Below are positions 6,642 through 12,904 of a stretch of DNA of 12,904 nucleotides, one piece after another. The position numbers and the translations under genes were made by a program. Under the pieces are notes generated by a model. It searched no databases. It saw only the letters and a list, made by a program, of their open reading frames with translations, and had not been told where the DNA came from. Origin of the DNA: Parasulfuritortus sp037446165 (GTDB taxonomy: Bacteria > Pseudomonadota > Gammaproteobacteria > Burkholderiales > Thiobacillaceae); NCBI GenBank assembly GCA_037446165.1, contig JBBIJC010000071.1, positions 1 to 12,904 of the forward strand, in the 5' to 3' direction. Position 1 is the stretch's first letter, and each line of letters starts with the position of its first letter.

Positions 6642-7679
6642 TCAGGGCAGCCTCCGCAACAGGGTCGCACGCAGGAGCAGTTCCAGCAGGCCCAACGCCA
6701 GCACAGCCATGAGCAAGGCTGGAAACAGCTCCCGATAACTGAAGAAGACCTTTTCCTCGATCCGGCGTTTTTCCAGACGGTCGATTTGCCCGACCACCTG
6801 CTGCAGGCTGTCCCGGTCGTCGGCGCGGGCGTAACTGCCCCCCGTGGTCGCCGCGATCTGGCGCAGAACGGTCTCGTCCAGATCTGCCTGCAATGGGCGG
6901 TACAAGGTGCCGCCGAGCGGGTCCTCGATCGGAATGACGGCGGGGCCGCGGGTTCCGATGCCGATGGTGTGGACCCGGACCCCGAGTGCCTTGGCCGCCG
7001 CCGCAGCAGTCAGCGGCGAAGTGGTGCCCGCGTTGCTGCGGCCATCGGTGATCAGGATGATGGCCTGACTCCGCGCCTTGCCAGGCGACCGATCTTGCGC
7101 CGAGAGGCCGCGCAGGCGGTTCAATGCCGACAGGATGGCGTCGCCGATGGCGGTGCCGTCCTCGATCAGGCCGGTCTGCAGCCCCGCCACCGCCTCCAGC
7201 AGCCATTCGTGGTCAAGCGTCAGGGGCGCTGCCGGATAGGGCCGGGCCGCAAAGGCAAGCAGTCCGATCCGGTCGCCCGGACGGCTGCGGACGAAATCGG
7301 CCAGCACCGCCTTGGCCATGCTCAGCCGGTTCTGCCTGGCCTCGTCCCTGGCTGGTTGGCGGCTGTGCAGGCCTTCGGCCAGCATGCTGGTGGACAGGTC
7401 GATGGCCACGATCAGGTCGACCCCTTCGCTGTGCACGCTGGTTTCCCGCTCAACCAGTTGCGGCCGGGCGAGGGCCAGAATCAGCAGGGCCAGCAGCAAC
7501 GGACGCAGATACGGGAGATAGCGGCCGCAGCGCGCGCGCAAGGTGTCCGGCAGCGCGGCCAACTGTGCGCCCTCCGGCATGGCCAGGACCGGCTGCCGTT
7601 GCCGGCGACCGCGTTGCAGCCACAGCCAGGGCAGCAGCAACAGTAGCAGCAGAAGCCACTGCGGATCATGCAGGCGCAT
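6642..7679 (-). CDS. batA: BatA-like von Willebrand factor A domain membrane protein
   Basis: 345 residues. ATG at 7679 is chosen because it begins the typical N-terminus (MRLHDPQW followed by a Leu-rich helix). The frame stays open further upstream only inside the preceding gene, which this start overlaps by 14 bases. Membrane helices lie at about 8-21, 56-72 and 319-336. The vWA domain between the second and third has an intact metal site: DLSTS (94-98), Thr176 in EDGTAIGD and Asp212 in LITDGRSN. The final helices match the usual BatA layout. It resembles BatB in plan but not in detail, so the pair is an old duplication rather than a recent repeat. A role as a membrane partner of the MoxR ATPase is inferred from conserved family context. 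Confidence 0.9.
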   Translation of the reverse strand: MRLHDPQWLLLLLLLLPWLWLQRGRRQRQPVLAMPEGAQLAALPDTLRARCGRYLPYLRPLLLALLILALARPQLVERETSVHSEGVDLIVAIDLSTSMLAEGLHSRQPARDEARQNRLSMAKAVLADFVRSRPGDRIGLLAFAARPYPAAPLTLDHEWLLEAVAGLQTGLIEDGTAIGDAILSALNRLRGLSAQDRSPGKARSQAIILITDGRSNAGTTSPLTAAAAAKALGVRVHTIGIGTRGPAVIPIEDPLGGTLYRPLQADLDETVLRQIAATTGGSYARADDRDSLQQVVGQIDRLEKRRIEEKVFFSYRELFPALLMAVLALGLLELLLRATLLRRLP

Positions 7680-8241
7680 CGGTCCGGCCCTGGCTTGCCG
7701 CCACGAGCAGCCTGGCGGCCACCTCCAGGCTGCGTTCGACTTCCTGAGCAGCCGGCAGATGACCGGCAAACTTGACCCGGTCGAACAGCGGCAGCAGTTC
7801 GCCAAGCAAGGCCTGCTGCCCGGCATCGAGACCGGCCAGGGCATCCGACAACAGCTCGACCGAGGTCAGACGTTGTGCCGGGAGCCCGGCGACCAAGGCC
7901 AGGCCATCGCGCACGACGGCATCCAGGCGCAGGATGGTCAGCTCGCCCGGCACGATCCCTTGTCGATACTCTGCGCCGATGCGGGCCAGCCGGTCAGCGG
8001 CATCGGCCACTGGTGCGCTGGCCGGCGGCGCCTCACCGGTCTGATGATGGCGTCTGTGGCGGAGGATGAAGAACAGGCCGGCAACCAATAGAAGCAGGCC
8101 GCCGGTCAGGGTAAACGGGGGCAGCACATCGATCGGCAGCGGTCCGCGGATGTCGTGGATATCGTTCGCTGCCGCAAGGGCAGATGACGCGGCGAACGCG
8201 AGCGGCACCAGCCAGGGCCTGGCGCACCGGATCGGGCTCAT
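7666..8241 (-). CDS. DUF4381-like membrane protein of the MoxR/Bat operon
   Basis: 191 residues. ATG at 8241 overlaps the DUF58 gene stop as ATGA. A signal-like hydrophobic N-terminus (about 10-24, ending in AAA) is followed by DIHDIRGPLPIDVLPPF (27-43), the short motif seen just before the membrane helix in DUF4381 proteins. The helix lies at about 46-60 and is capped by RHRRHH. The remaining 120 residues look like a soluble helical domain, expected on the cytoplasmic side. DUF4381 genes are commonly found between DUF58 and BatA genes; no molecular role is established. The N-terminal segment could also be an uncleaved first helix. Family assignment rests on the motif, topology and position, so it is less sure than for its neighbours. 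Confidence 0.72.
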   Translation of the reverse strand: MSPIRCARPWLVPLAFAASSALAAANDIHDIRGPLPIDVLPPFTLTGGLLLLVAGLFFILRHRRHHQTGEAPPASAPVADAADRLARIGAEYRQGIVPGELTILRLDAVVRDGLALVAGLPAQRLTSVELLSDALAGLDAGQQALLGELLPLFDRVKFAGHLPAAQEVERSLEVAARLLVAASQGRTDAPA

Positions 8242-9140
8242 CGCTTCAATCTCCGCTGCCGGTTCAGGAAGAATCGGGTGAGCGCCTGCACCGGCAAGGC
8301 GTCGCTGGCGATCACCAGCTGTTCGACGCCGGCGGCGGCAAACAGGCTGTCGTAGCGGGCCTTCCTGCCGGCGGCATGGCTGCGGTAAGCCTGGCGGACC
8401 CGGGCATCATCCGTGTCGATCAGGCGCCCTGCCCCATTTTCCGCGTCCGCCATCCGGAGCAGCCCCACGGCGGGCAGTTCGAAATCGAGCGGATCGGTCA
8501 GGGTGATGGCCACGACATCATGGCGCTTGGCCAGGGCAGCGAGCGGCAGGCGAAAATCATCCGACAGAAAATCGGAGAGGATGAACACGATGCTGCCGTG
8601 ACGCAGCACCTGCTGGAGATACTTGAGCGCGCCGGCCAGGTCGGTACCGTGGCCCTGGGGCGGCTGAAGCAGATCGGCAACCAGGCGCTGCGCGTGCCGG
8701 GCGCCCTTGGCCGGTGGAACGTAGCGTTCAATGCGGTCGCTGAAGCTCAGGAGGCCGACCCGATCGCTGCTGCGGATGGCCGCAAAGGCCAGGAGGGCGC
8801 AGATCTCGGCGGCCATGCGGCGCTTCGTGCCCCGCGGCGTAGGGCAGTGCAAGGAAGGTGACTGGTCGAGCAGGAGCATGACGCTCATTTCGCGCTCTTC
8901 GACGTACTGCTTGACGAACGGGCGGTTGGCGCGGGCCGTCACCTTCCAGTCGATGCTGCGGATGTCGTCGCCGGGCTGGTACTCCCGGACATCCTCGAAT
9001 TCGATGCCCCGGCCGCGAAAAACGCTTCGATATTCGCCGGCAAAGATACTGGTCACCAGGCGCGAGGCCAGTATCTGCAGGCGGCGGACATCCACTTCGG
9101 TCCAAGTGGCTGCCTGCGGCAGCAGTGCGCGACCGGACAT
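8238..9140 (-). CDS. DUF58 domain-containing protein
   Basis: 300 residues, starting 3 bases after moxR stops, with GAGGTG about 9 bases upstream inside the end of moxR. The DUF58 signature REYQPGDDIRSIDWKVTAR lies at 52-70. A vWA-like half follows with LLLDQSPS (89-96, giving a DxSxS metal motif), Thr166 in HGTDLAGAL and LSDF (188-191). There is no signal peptide or membrane helix, so it is predicted cytoplasmic. DUF58 proteins are almost always encoded beside MoxR ATPases and are thought to be their adaptors or clients. Here the retained metal motif suggests metal binding is still used. The next gene overlaps its stop codon. Confidence 0.93.
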   Translation of the reverse strand: MSGRALLPQAATWTEVDVRRLQILASRLVTSIFAGEYRSVFRGRGIEFEDVREYQPGDDIRSIDWKVTARANRPFVKQYVEEREMSVMLLLDQSPSLHCPTPRGTKRRMAAEICALLAFAAIRSSDRVGLLSFSDRIERYVPPAKGARHAQRLVADLLQPPQGHGTDLAGALKYLQQVLRHGSIVFILSDFLSDDFRLPLAALAKRHDVVAITLTDPLDFELPAVGLLRMADAENGAGRLIDTDDARVRQAYRSHAAGRKARYDSLFAAAGVEQLVIASDALPVQALTRFFLNRQRRLKR

Positions 9141-9143
9141 CGG

Positions 9144-10136
9144 TCAGGGCACCTCGGTCCCGGCCAGGAAACGGTCGATCAGTCCATCGACCGTGATGCC
9201 TTCGACGTCGGCTTCGTAGCTGAGCAGGATCCGGTGGCGGAGGATGTCGGGCGCAATGTCCTTGATATCCTGCGGCACGACATAGGCGCGGCCATTGAGG
9301 AAGGCGAGCGCGCGGGCCGCCAGCGCCAGATAGATGCTGGCCCTGGGCGAGGCGCCGTAGGTGATGAAGCGCGCCAGGTCGGTGAATCCGTAGCGCGCCG
9401 GCTCGCGGGTGGCGAACACCAGGTCGAGCACATATTTCTCGATCTTCTCGTCCAGGTAGATGGCGTCGACCAGGCCGCGCATGCGGACGATGTCGTCGGG
9501 ATGGATCAGCGGCGTGAGTGGCGCCGGGCGGCCGGTATGGCTGGACCGGCGCATGATTTCCCGCTCCTCCTCGGGAGTGGGATAGGTGATGGTGATCTTG
9601 AGCATGAACCGGTCCATCTGCGCTTCCGGCAGCGGGTAAGTGCCTTCCTGCTCGATCGGGTTTTGCGTGGCCAGGACCAGGAACGGATCTTCCAGGGGAT
9701 AGGAGACGTCGCCGATCGTCACCTGCCGCTCCTCCATGGCTTCCAGCAGCGCGCTATGCACCTTGGACGGCGCCCGGTTGATCTCGTCGGCGAGCACCAC
9801 ATTGGCGAAGATCGGCCCTTTCCGGGTGCTGAAGACGCCTTCGCTGGGGTTGTAGATCAGGGTGCCGATCAAGTCCGCCGGGAGCAGGTCGGGGGTGAAC
9901 TGGATGCGCTGAAAGCGGGCGTCGATCAGGTCGGCCAGACTTTTCACCGCCTTGGTCTTGGCCAGGCCGGGCACCCCTTCGATGAGGATATGGCCGTTGG
10001 TCAGCAGGGCCACGAGGATGCGTTCTACCAGCCGTTTCTGGCCCACGATGACGGTCTCCAGCGCCGAGATGATCTGGCGGACAAGCGCGCCCTCGTCCTG
10101 TACCTTGCGTGCAACAGCTTCCATGGTTTCGGTCAT
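9144..10136 (-). CDS. MoxR-family AAA+ ATPase
   Basis: 330 residues from ATG at 10136 (MTETMEAVARK). A GTG at 10223 would add 29 residues that do not look like a MoxR N-terminus, so I reject it; ATG at 10124 is also possible. The ATPase is complete: Walker A GVPGLAKT (54-61), Walker B VVLADE (113-118), sensor 1 ATQNP (156-160) with the EGTYPLPEAQMDRF segment, and sensor 2 GASPRAS (261-267), followed by the helical lid. MoxR ATPases act as chaperones with vWA-domain partners, inserting cofactors or maturing complexes. It heads the operon, 90 bases after sdhE, and may have its own promoter in that gap. It is cytoplasmic. The family is certain; the client is not known. Confidence 0.95.
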   Translation of the reverse strand: MTETMEAVARKVQDEGALVRQIISALETVIVGQKRLVERILVALLTNGHILIEGVPGLAKTKAVKSLADLIDARFQRIQFTPDLLPADLIGTLIYNPSEGVFSTRKGPIFANVVLADEINRAPSKVHSALLEAMEERQVTIGDVSYPLEDPFLVLATQNPIEQEGTYPLPEAQMDRFMLKITITYPTPEEEREIMRRSSHTGRPAPLTPLIHPDDIVRMRGLVDAIYLDEKIEKYVLDLVFATREPARYGFTDLARFITYGASPRASIYLALAARALAFLNGRAYVVPQDIKDIAPDILRHRILLSYEADVEGITVDGLIDRFLAGTEVP

Positions 10137-10150
10137 TTCCCGCCCTAAGC

Positions 10151-10179
10151 AATCTAGACAACAGCGCGACGATTCTAAA
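10151..10179 (-). promoter_or_regulatory. Possible sigma-70-type promoter for the moxR/bat operon
   Basis: In the sdhE-moxR gap, read on the minus strand, TTTAGA and TAGATT are separated by 17 bases (each 4 of 6 to consensus). An imperfect small palindrome, CGATT-TAG-AATCG, overlaps the -35 box. The start of transcription would fall only about 8 bases before the ATG, so this is a weak call. Read-through from sdh is the alternative. Confidence 0.25.
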
Positions 10180-10226
10180 TCGAAACGATGGTCGCGGCCC
10201 GGGCACTCCCTAAATTCCAGCACCTT

Positions 10227-10454
10227 TCATCGCCGCAGCCTGGCCAGCAAATCGGCCAGCGGCTGCGACGGAGGCGTCGCCCGCGCCATGACCAAGTCGA
10301 GGATGTCGGCGTCTTCCATGGCCAACAGCGTTTCGAAGGCCTGCCGGGTCTCTGGCGAGGCAGCGGGATATTCGGTTTCGAGGAAGCCACGCAGGAGGTG
10401 GTCCAGTTCCAGCATGCCGCGCTGGCAGCGCCAGCGCAGGCGGTTCATCTCCAT
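10227..10454 (-). CDS. sdhE: SdhE, FAD assembly factor 2 (succinate dehydrogenase flavinylation factor)
   Basis: 75 residues, the usual size for this family. It starts 2 bases after the sdhB stop at ATG 10454; ATG 10448 (MNRL) in the same frame is an alternative. No clear ribosome binding site is seen, so it is probably coupled to sdhB translation. The conserved RGxxE motif is present as RGMLE (12-16), followed by LDHLLRGFL and, later, the acidic MEDADILD segment (46-53). SdhE is a small helical protein known to promote covalent attachment of FAD to the SdhA histidine. Its place right after sdhB supports this job. It acts in the cytoplasm before SdhA joins the membrane complex. Confidence 0.92.
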   Translation of the reverse strand: MEMNRLRWRCQRGMLELDHLLRGFLETEYPAASPETRQAFETLLAMEDADILDLVMARATPPSQPLADLLARLRR

Positions 10455-10456
10455 GA

Positions 10457-11155
10457 TCAAAGCGAGCGCTTGACCAGCAGGGTCTTGATCTTGCCGATGG
10501 CCTGGGTCGGGTTCAGTCCCTTGGGACAGACCTCGACGCAGTTCATGATGCCGTGGCAACGGAACAGGCGGTACGGGTCTTCCAGATAATCGAGCCGCTC
10601 GTCGGTGGCCTGGTCGCGCGAGTCGGCGATGAAGCGGTAGGCCTGCAGCAGCGCGGCCGGACCGAGGAACTTGTCCGGATTCCACCAGAACGACGGGCAG
10701 GAGGTGGTGCAGCAACCGCACAGGATGCATTCGTACAGGCCGTCGAGTTCGGCCCGATCCTCGGGCGCCTGCAGCCGTTCGCTCTCCGGTTCCGGATCGA
10801 GGTTGATCAGATAGGGCTTGACCGCCTTGTAGTGCTGATAGAACTGGCTCATGTCGACGATCAGGTCGCGGATCACCGCCAGGCGCGGCAGCGGCCGGAT
10901 CTCGATCGGCTGCTTCAGCCCCTCCAGCGCCGTGACGCAGGCCAGGCAATTGACCCCATTGACGTTGAAGCCGTCGGAGCCGCACACGCCCTCGCGGCAG
11001 GAACGGCGGAAGGACAGGCTCTCGTCCTGGGTTTCCTTGATCGCGATCAGGGCGTCGAGCACCTTCTTGCCGGTCGGATCGAAATCGATCTCGTAATCCT
11101 GCATGCGCGGCCTGGCACCCGATTCGGGGTCGTAGCGATAGATTTTAAAGCGCAT
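10457..11155 (-). CDS. sdhB: Succinate dehydrogenase iron-sulfur subunit
   Basis: 232 residues, full length, starting at ATG 11155 with GAGGTGA 5 bases upstream. It passes electrons from SdhA FAD to quinone in complex II. All cluster ligands are visible: [2Fe-2S] at C53, C58, D61 and C73 (CREGVCGSD; the Asp in third place is normal for this type); [4Fe-4S] at C143, C146, C149 and C210; [3Fe-4S] at C153, C200 and C206. The tail CPKGLNPTQAIGKIK is typical. One small oddity is an extra Cys70 (NCLAC) three residues before ligand C73, where Gly, Thr or Arg is more usual. It lies between sdhA and sdhE; the protein is membrane-peripheral on the cytoplasmic side. Confidence 0.97.
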   Translation of the reverse strand: MRFKIYRYDPESGARPRMQDYEIDFDPTGKKVLDALIAIKETQDESLSFRRSCREGVCGSDGFNVNGVNCLACVTALEGLKQPIEIRPLPRLAVIRDLIVDMSQFYQHYKAVKPYLINLDPEPESERLQAPEDRAELDGLYECILCGCCTTSCPSFWWNPDKFLGPAALLQAYRFIADSRDQATDERLDYLEDPYRLFRCHGIMNCVEVCPKGLNPTQAIGKIKTLLVKRSL

Positions 11156-11171
11156 TCAATTCACCTCATCC

Positions 11172-11197
11172 GTCGTTCCCGTGCAAGCGGGAACGAC
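11172..11197. repeat. REP-like perfect palindrome between sdhA and sdhB
   Basis: GTCGTTCCCG and CGGGAACGAC form a perfect 10-bp stem around a 6-base loop (TGCAAG). The sequence closely resembles a short palindromic repeat (GTCATTCCCG...CGGGAAT type) scattered through many proteobacterial genomes. In the direction of transcription the T-run lies before the stem, not after it, so it should not be an intrinsic terminator. In this place it may protect or process the sdh transcript and sits just before the sdhB ribosome binding site. Confidence 0.8.
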
Positions 11198-11203
11198 AAA
11201 AAA

Positions 11204-12904
11204 TCAGTACGTCCTCGCCTTGGGCTGGAAGGTCTCCACCGTCAACGGCTTGAGACGCACCGGCTTGTAGTCGAGCTGGTCGTTCTCACGGTGATAAAGG
11301 GTATGGCGCAGCCAGCGGTCGTCATCGCGCTGGGGATGATCCTCGCGGGTATGGGCGCCGCGGCTCTCGGTCCGGGCCAGGGCCGAAACCAGGGTGGCGC
11401 GGGCAATCGGCAGCAGATTCTCCAGTTCCAGCGCCTCCAGACGGGCGGTGTTGAACACCTTGCTGCGATCGTCAAGCGCGGCGCCGGGCAGGCGCTGCTC
11501 GACCTCGGTCAGTTTCTCGATGCCGGCCTTGAGCAGGTCCTCGCGCCGGTAGACTCCGCAGTGTTCCTGCAGAATGCGCTGCATCTCGGCGCGCAACTGC
11601 GGCACCCGCTCGCTGCCCGAGGGTTTATCCCAGCGCGCCAGGCGGGCCAGGGCCGGGTCGGCGGCATCGGACGGCAAGGTGTGGGGGATCGGGTTCTCGC
11701 GCAGGTACTCGATGGCGTGGTTGCCGGCGGCGCGGCCGAACACCACCAGATCGAGCAGCGAGTTGCCGCCCAGCCGGTTGGCGCCATGTACCGAGACGCA
11801 GGCGCACTCGCCCACGGCATAGAGGCCGGGCACCGCCTCCTCCGGGCCGTAGCGCACCGGCGCCACGACCTGGCCGTGCAGGTTGGTCGGGATGCCGCCC
11901 ATCATGTAGTGCGCGGTGGGGGTCACGGGGATCGGCCCTTCGCAGGGATCGACGCCGGCGAACTGCATCGACAGCTCGCGGATTCCGGGCAGGCGTTCCT
12001 TGATCTTGTCGGCGCCGATGTGGTCGATCTTGAGGTAGACGAAATCACCATGCGGGCCGCAGCCACGGCCGGCGAGGATCTCCTGGGCGATGGCGCGCGA
12101 TACCACGTCGCGCGAGGCAAGGTCGAGCGCATGCGGCGCATAGCGCGGCATGAAGCGCTCGTTGTCCTTGTTGAGCAGATAGCCGCCCTCGCCGCGCACG
12201 CCTTCGGTGATCAGGCTGCCGACCTCCGGGATGCCGGTCGGGTGGAACTGCCAGAACTCCATGTCCTCCAGCGGCAGACCGGCACGCAGGATCATGCCCA
12301 GGCCGTCGCCGCTGTTGATGTGGGCGTTGGTCGAGTGGCGGAAGATGCGCGCCCCGCCGCCAGTGGCGAGCAGGGTCACGCGCGACTCGAACAGCCAGGG
12401 CTGGCCGGTCTCGATCTCCAGCGCGACCACGCCGAGGACGTTGTTGTCCGCGTCGCGCACCAGATCGACGGCGTAAAACTCCTCGAAGAACTGGGTCCGC
12501 GCCGCGATGTTGCGCTGATACAGGGTGTGCAGCAGGGCGTGGCCGGTGCGATCGGCCGCGGCGCAGGTACGGATGGCCTGATCGCCGCCGAAATTCTGTG
12601 ACTGGCCGCCGAATGGGCGCTGGTAGATCTTGCCGTTGGCCAGGCGCGAAAACGGCAGGCCCATGTGCTCCAGCTCGTAAACGGCGGTTGGTGCATTGCG
12701 GCACATGAACTCGATCGCGTCCTGGTCGCCCAGGTAGTCCGAGCCCTTGACCGTGTCATACATGTGCCAGTGCCAGTCGTCCTCGGACACGTTGCCCAGC
12801 GCCGCGGTGATGCCGCCCTGGGCCGACACGGTGTGCGAGCGGGTCGGAAAGACCTTGGACAGCACGGCGACCTTGAGGTCGGCCTGGGCCATTTGCAGGG
12901 CGGC
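11204..12904 (-). CDS. sdhA: Succinate dehydrogenase flavoprotein subunit, 5' end outside window
   Basis: 566 residues are visible, ending KARTY as in E. coli SdhA. Alignment by eye to E. coli puts the first visible residues (AALQ) at about position 22, so some 21 N-terminal residues, including the GxGxxG dinucleotide motif, are missing. The covalent-FAD histidine is present in TRSHTVSAQGG (visible residue 24, E. coli His45). Also present are the GGQSQNFGG segment, substrate-site HPTG, EGVRGEGGYL, PTAHYMMGGIPTN and VHGANRLGGNSLLDL. The enzyme oxidises succinate to fumarate and works with SdhB and the membrane subunits SdhC and SdhD, which should be encoded upstream outside the window. The full set of catalytic motifs argues for an active enzyme. 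Downstream lie a REP-like palindrome, sdhB and sdhE. Confidence 0.97.
   Translation of the reverse strand, partial: AALQMAQADLKVAVLSKVFPTRSHTVSAQGGITAALGNVSEDDWHWHMYDTVKGSDYLGDQDAIEFMCRNAPTAVYELEHMGLPFSRLANGKIYQRPFGGQSQNFGGDQAIRTCAAADRTGHALLHTLYQRNIAARTQFFEEFYAVDLVRDADNNVLGVVALEIETGQPWLFESRVTLLATGGGARIFRHSTNAHINSGDGLGMILRAGLPLEDMEFWQFHPTGIPEVGSLITEGVRGEGGYLLNKDNERFMPRYAPHALDLASRDVVSRAIAQEILAGRGCGPHGDFVYLKIDHIGADKIKERLPGIRELSMQFAGVDPCEGPIPVTPTAHYMMGGIPTNLHGQVVAPVRYGPEEAVPGLYAVGECACVSVHGANRLGGNSLLDLVVFGRAAGNHAIEYLRENPIPHTLPSDAADPALARLARWDKPSGSERVPQLRAEMQRILQEHCGVYRREDLLKAGIEKLTEVEQRLPGAALDDRSKVFNTARLEALELENLLPIARATLVSALARTESRGAHTREDHPQRDDDRWLRHTLYHRENDQLDYKPVRLKPLTVETFQPKARTY

Noticed and set aside
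6594..7646. A 350-codon open frame on the plus strand opposite batA
   Set aside because: It is antisense to a vWA gene with intact metal-site motifs. The product is a Gln/Arg/Gly-rich shadow with no domain or start signal.
10137..10223. GTG-initiated 29-residue N-terminal extension of the MoxR ATPase
   Set aside because: The added residues (Cys- and Arg-rich) do not resemble MoxR N-termini, and the region more likely holds a promoter.
11172..11197. Intrinsic terminator after sdhA
   Set aside because: The stem is good, but the T-run precedes it in the direction of transcription and none follows it.
10553..12601. A 682-codon open frame on the plus strand opposite sdhA and sdhB
   Set aside because: It runs antisense to two genes with complete, recognisable motifs. 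Its translation is low-complexity and rich in Ala, Gly, Arg, Val and Gln with no domain, as expected from the complement of high-GC coding DNA.
1..12904. tRNA or rRNA genes, CRISPR array, insertion sequence or prophage
   Set aside because: No cloverleaf-like gene, regular direct-repeat array, transposase or phage gene was recognised by eye on either strand.

Overview
The window comes from a proteobacterial chromosome, most likely a beta- or gammaproteobacterium with an exosortase/PEP-CTERM system. This rests on proteobacterial-type SdhA, SdhB and SdhE, a MoxR/Bat operon, a C-terminal PEP-CTERM sorting signal and a sigma-54-type promoter. The species cannot be named from sequence alone. Every supported gene lies on the minus strand, so transcription runs from high to low coordinates.

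Right end (about 10.2-12.9 kb): the tail of a succinate dehydrogenase operon. sdhA lacks about its first 21 codons at the window edge. It is followed by a 48-base gap holding a perfect REP-like palindrome, then sdhB, then sdhE, the flavin-attachment factor. sdhC and sdhD are presumably upstream, outside the window.

Middle (3.5-10.1 kb): a compact seven-gene MoxR/Bat ('aerotolerance') operon in the order moxR AAA+ ATPase, DUF58 protein, DUF4381-like membrane protein, BatA-like vWA, BatB-like vWA, BatC-like TPR protein and BatD-like protein. After moxR the genes are 1-3 bases apart or overlap (ATGA/GTGA junctions, one 14-base overlap), so they are translationally coupled. Three proteins keep an intact DxSxS metal-ion motif and the ATPase keeps its Walker and sensor motifs. 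The set therefore looks like a functional MoxR-vWA chaperone machine at the cytoplasmic membrane and periplasm. Its physiological substrate is not settled in the literature.

Left end (1-3.5 kb): a different kind of DNA, lower in GC and coding for secreted proteins. A 254-base AT-rich gap carries a close match to a sigma-54 promoter and several TTGT/ACAA palindromes. It precedes a small PEP-CTERM protein. Ninety-five bases further on begins a long secreted protein that is open from 2510 to the left edge (836 codons, 3' end outside). That protein is an alpha/alpha-toroid (prenyltransferase/squalene-cyclase-like repeats) combined with four PKD-type domains. One PKD domain is inserted inside a toroid repeat. 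I regard this promoter, PEP-CTERM protein and toroid/PKD protein as the least described and most interesting part of the window.

No tRNA, rRNA, CRISPR array, insertion sequence or phage gene was seen.
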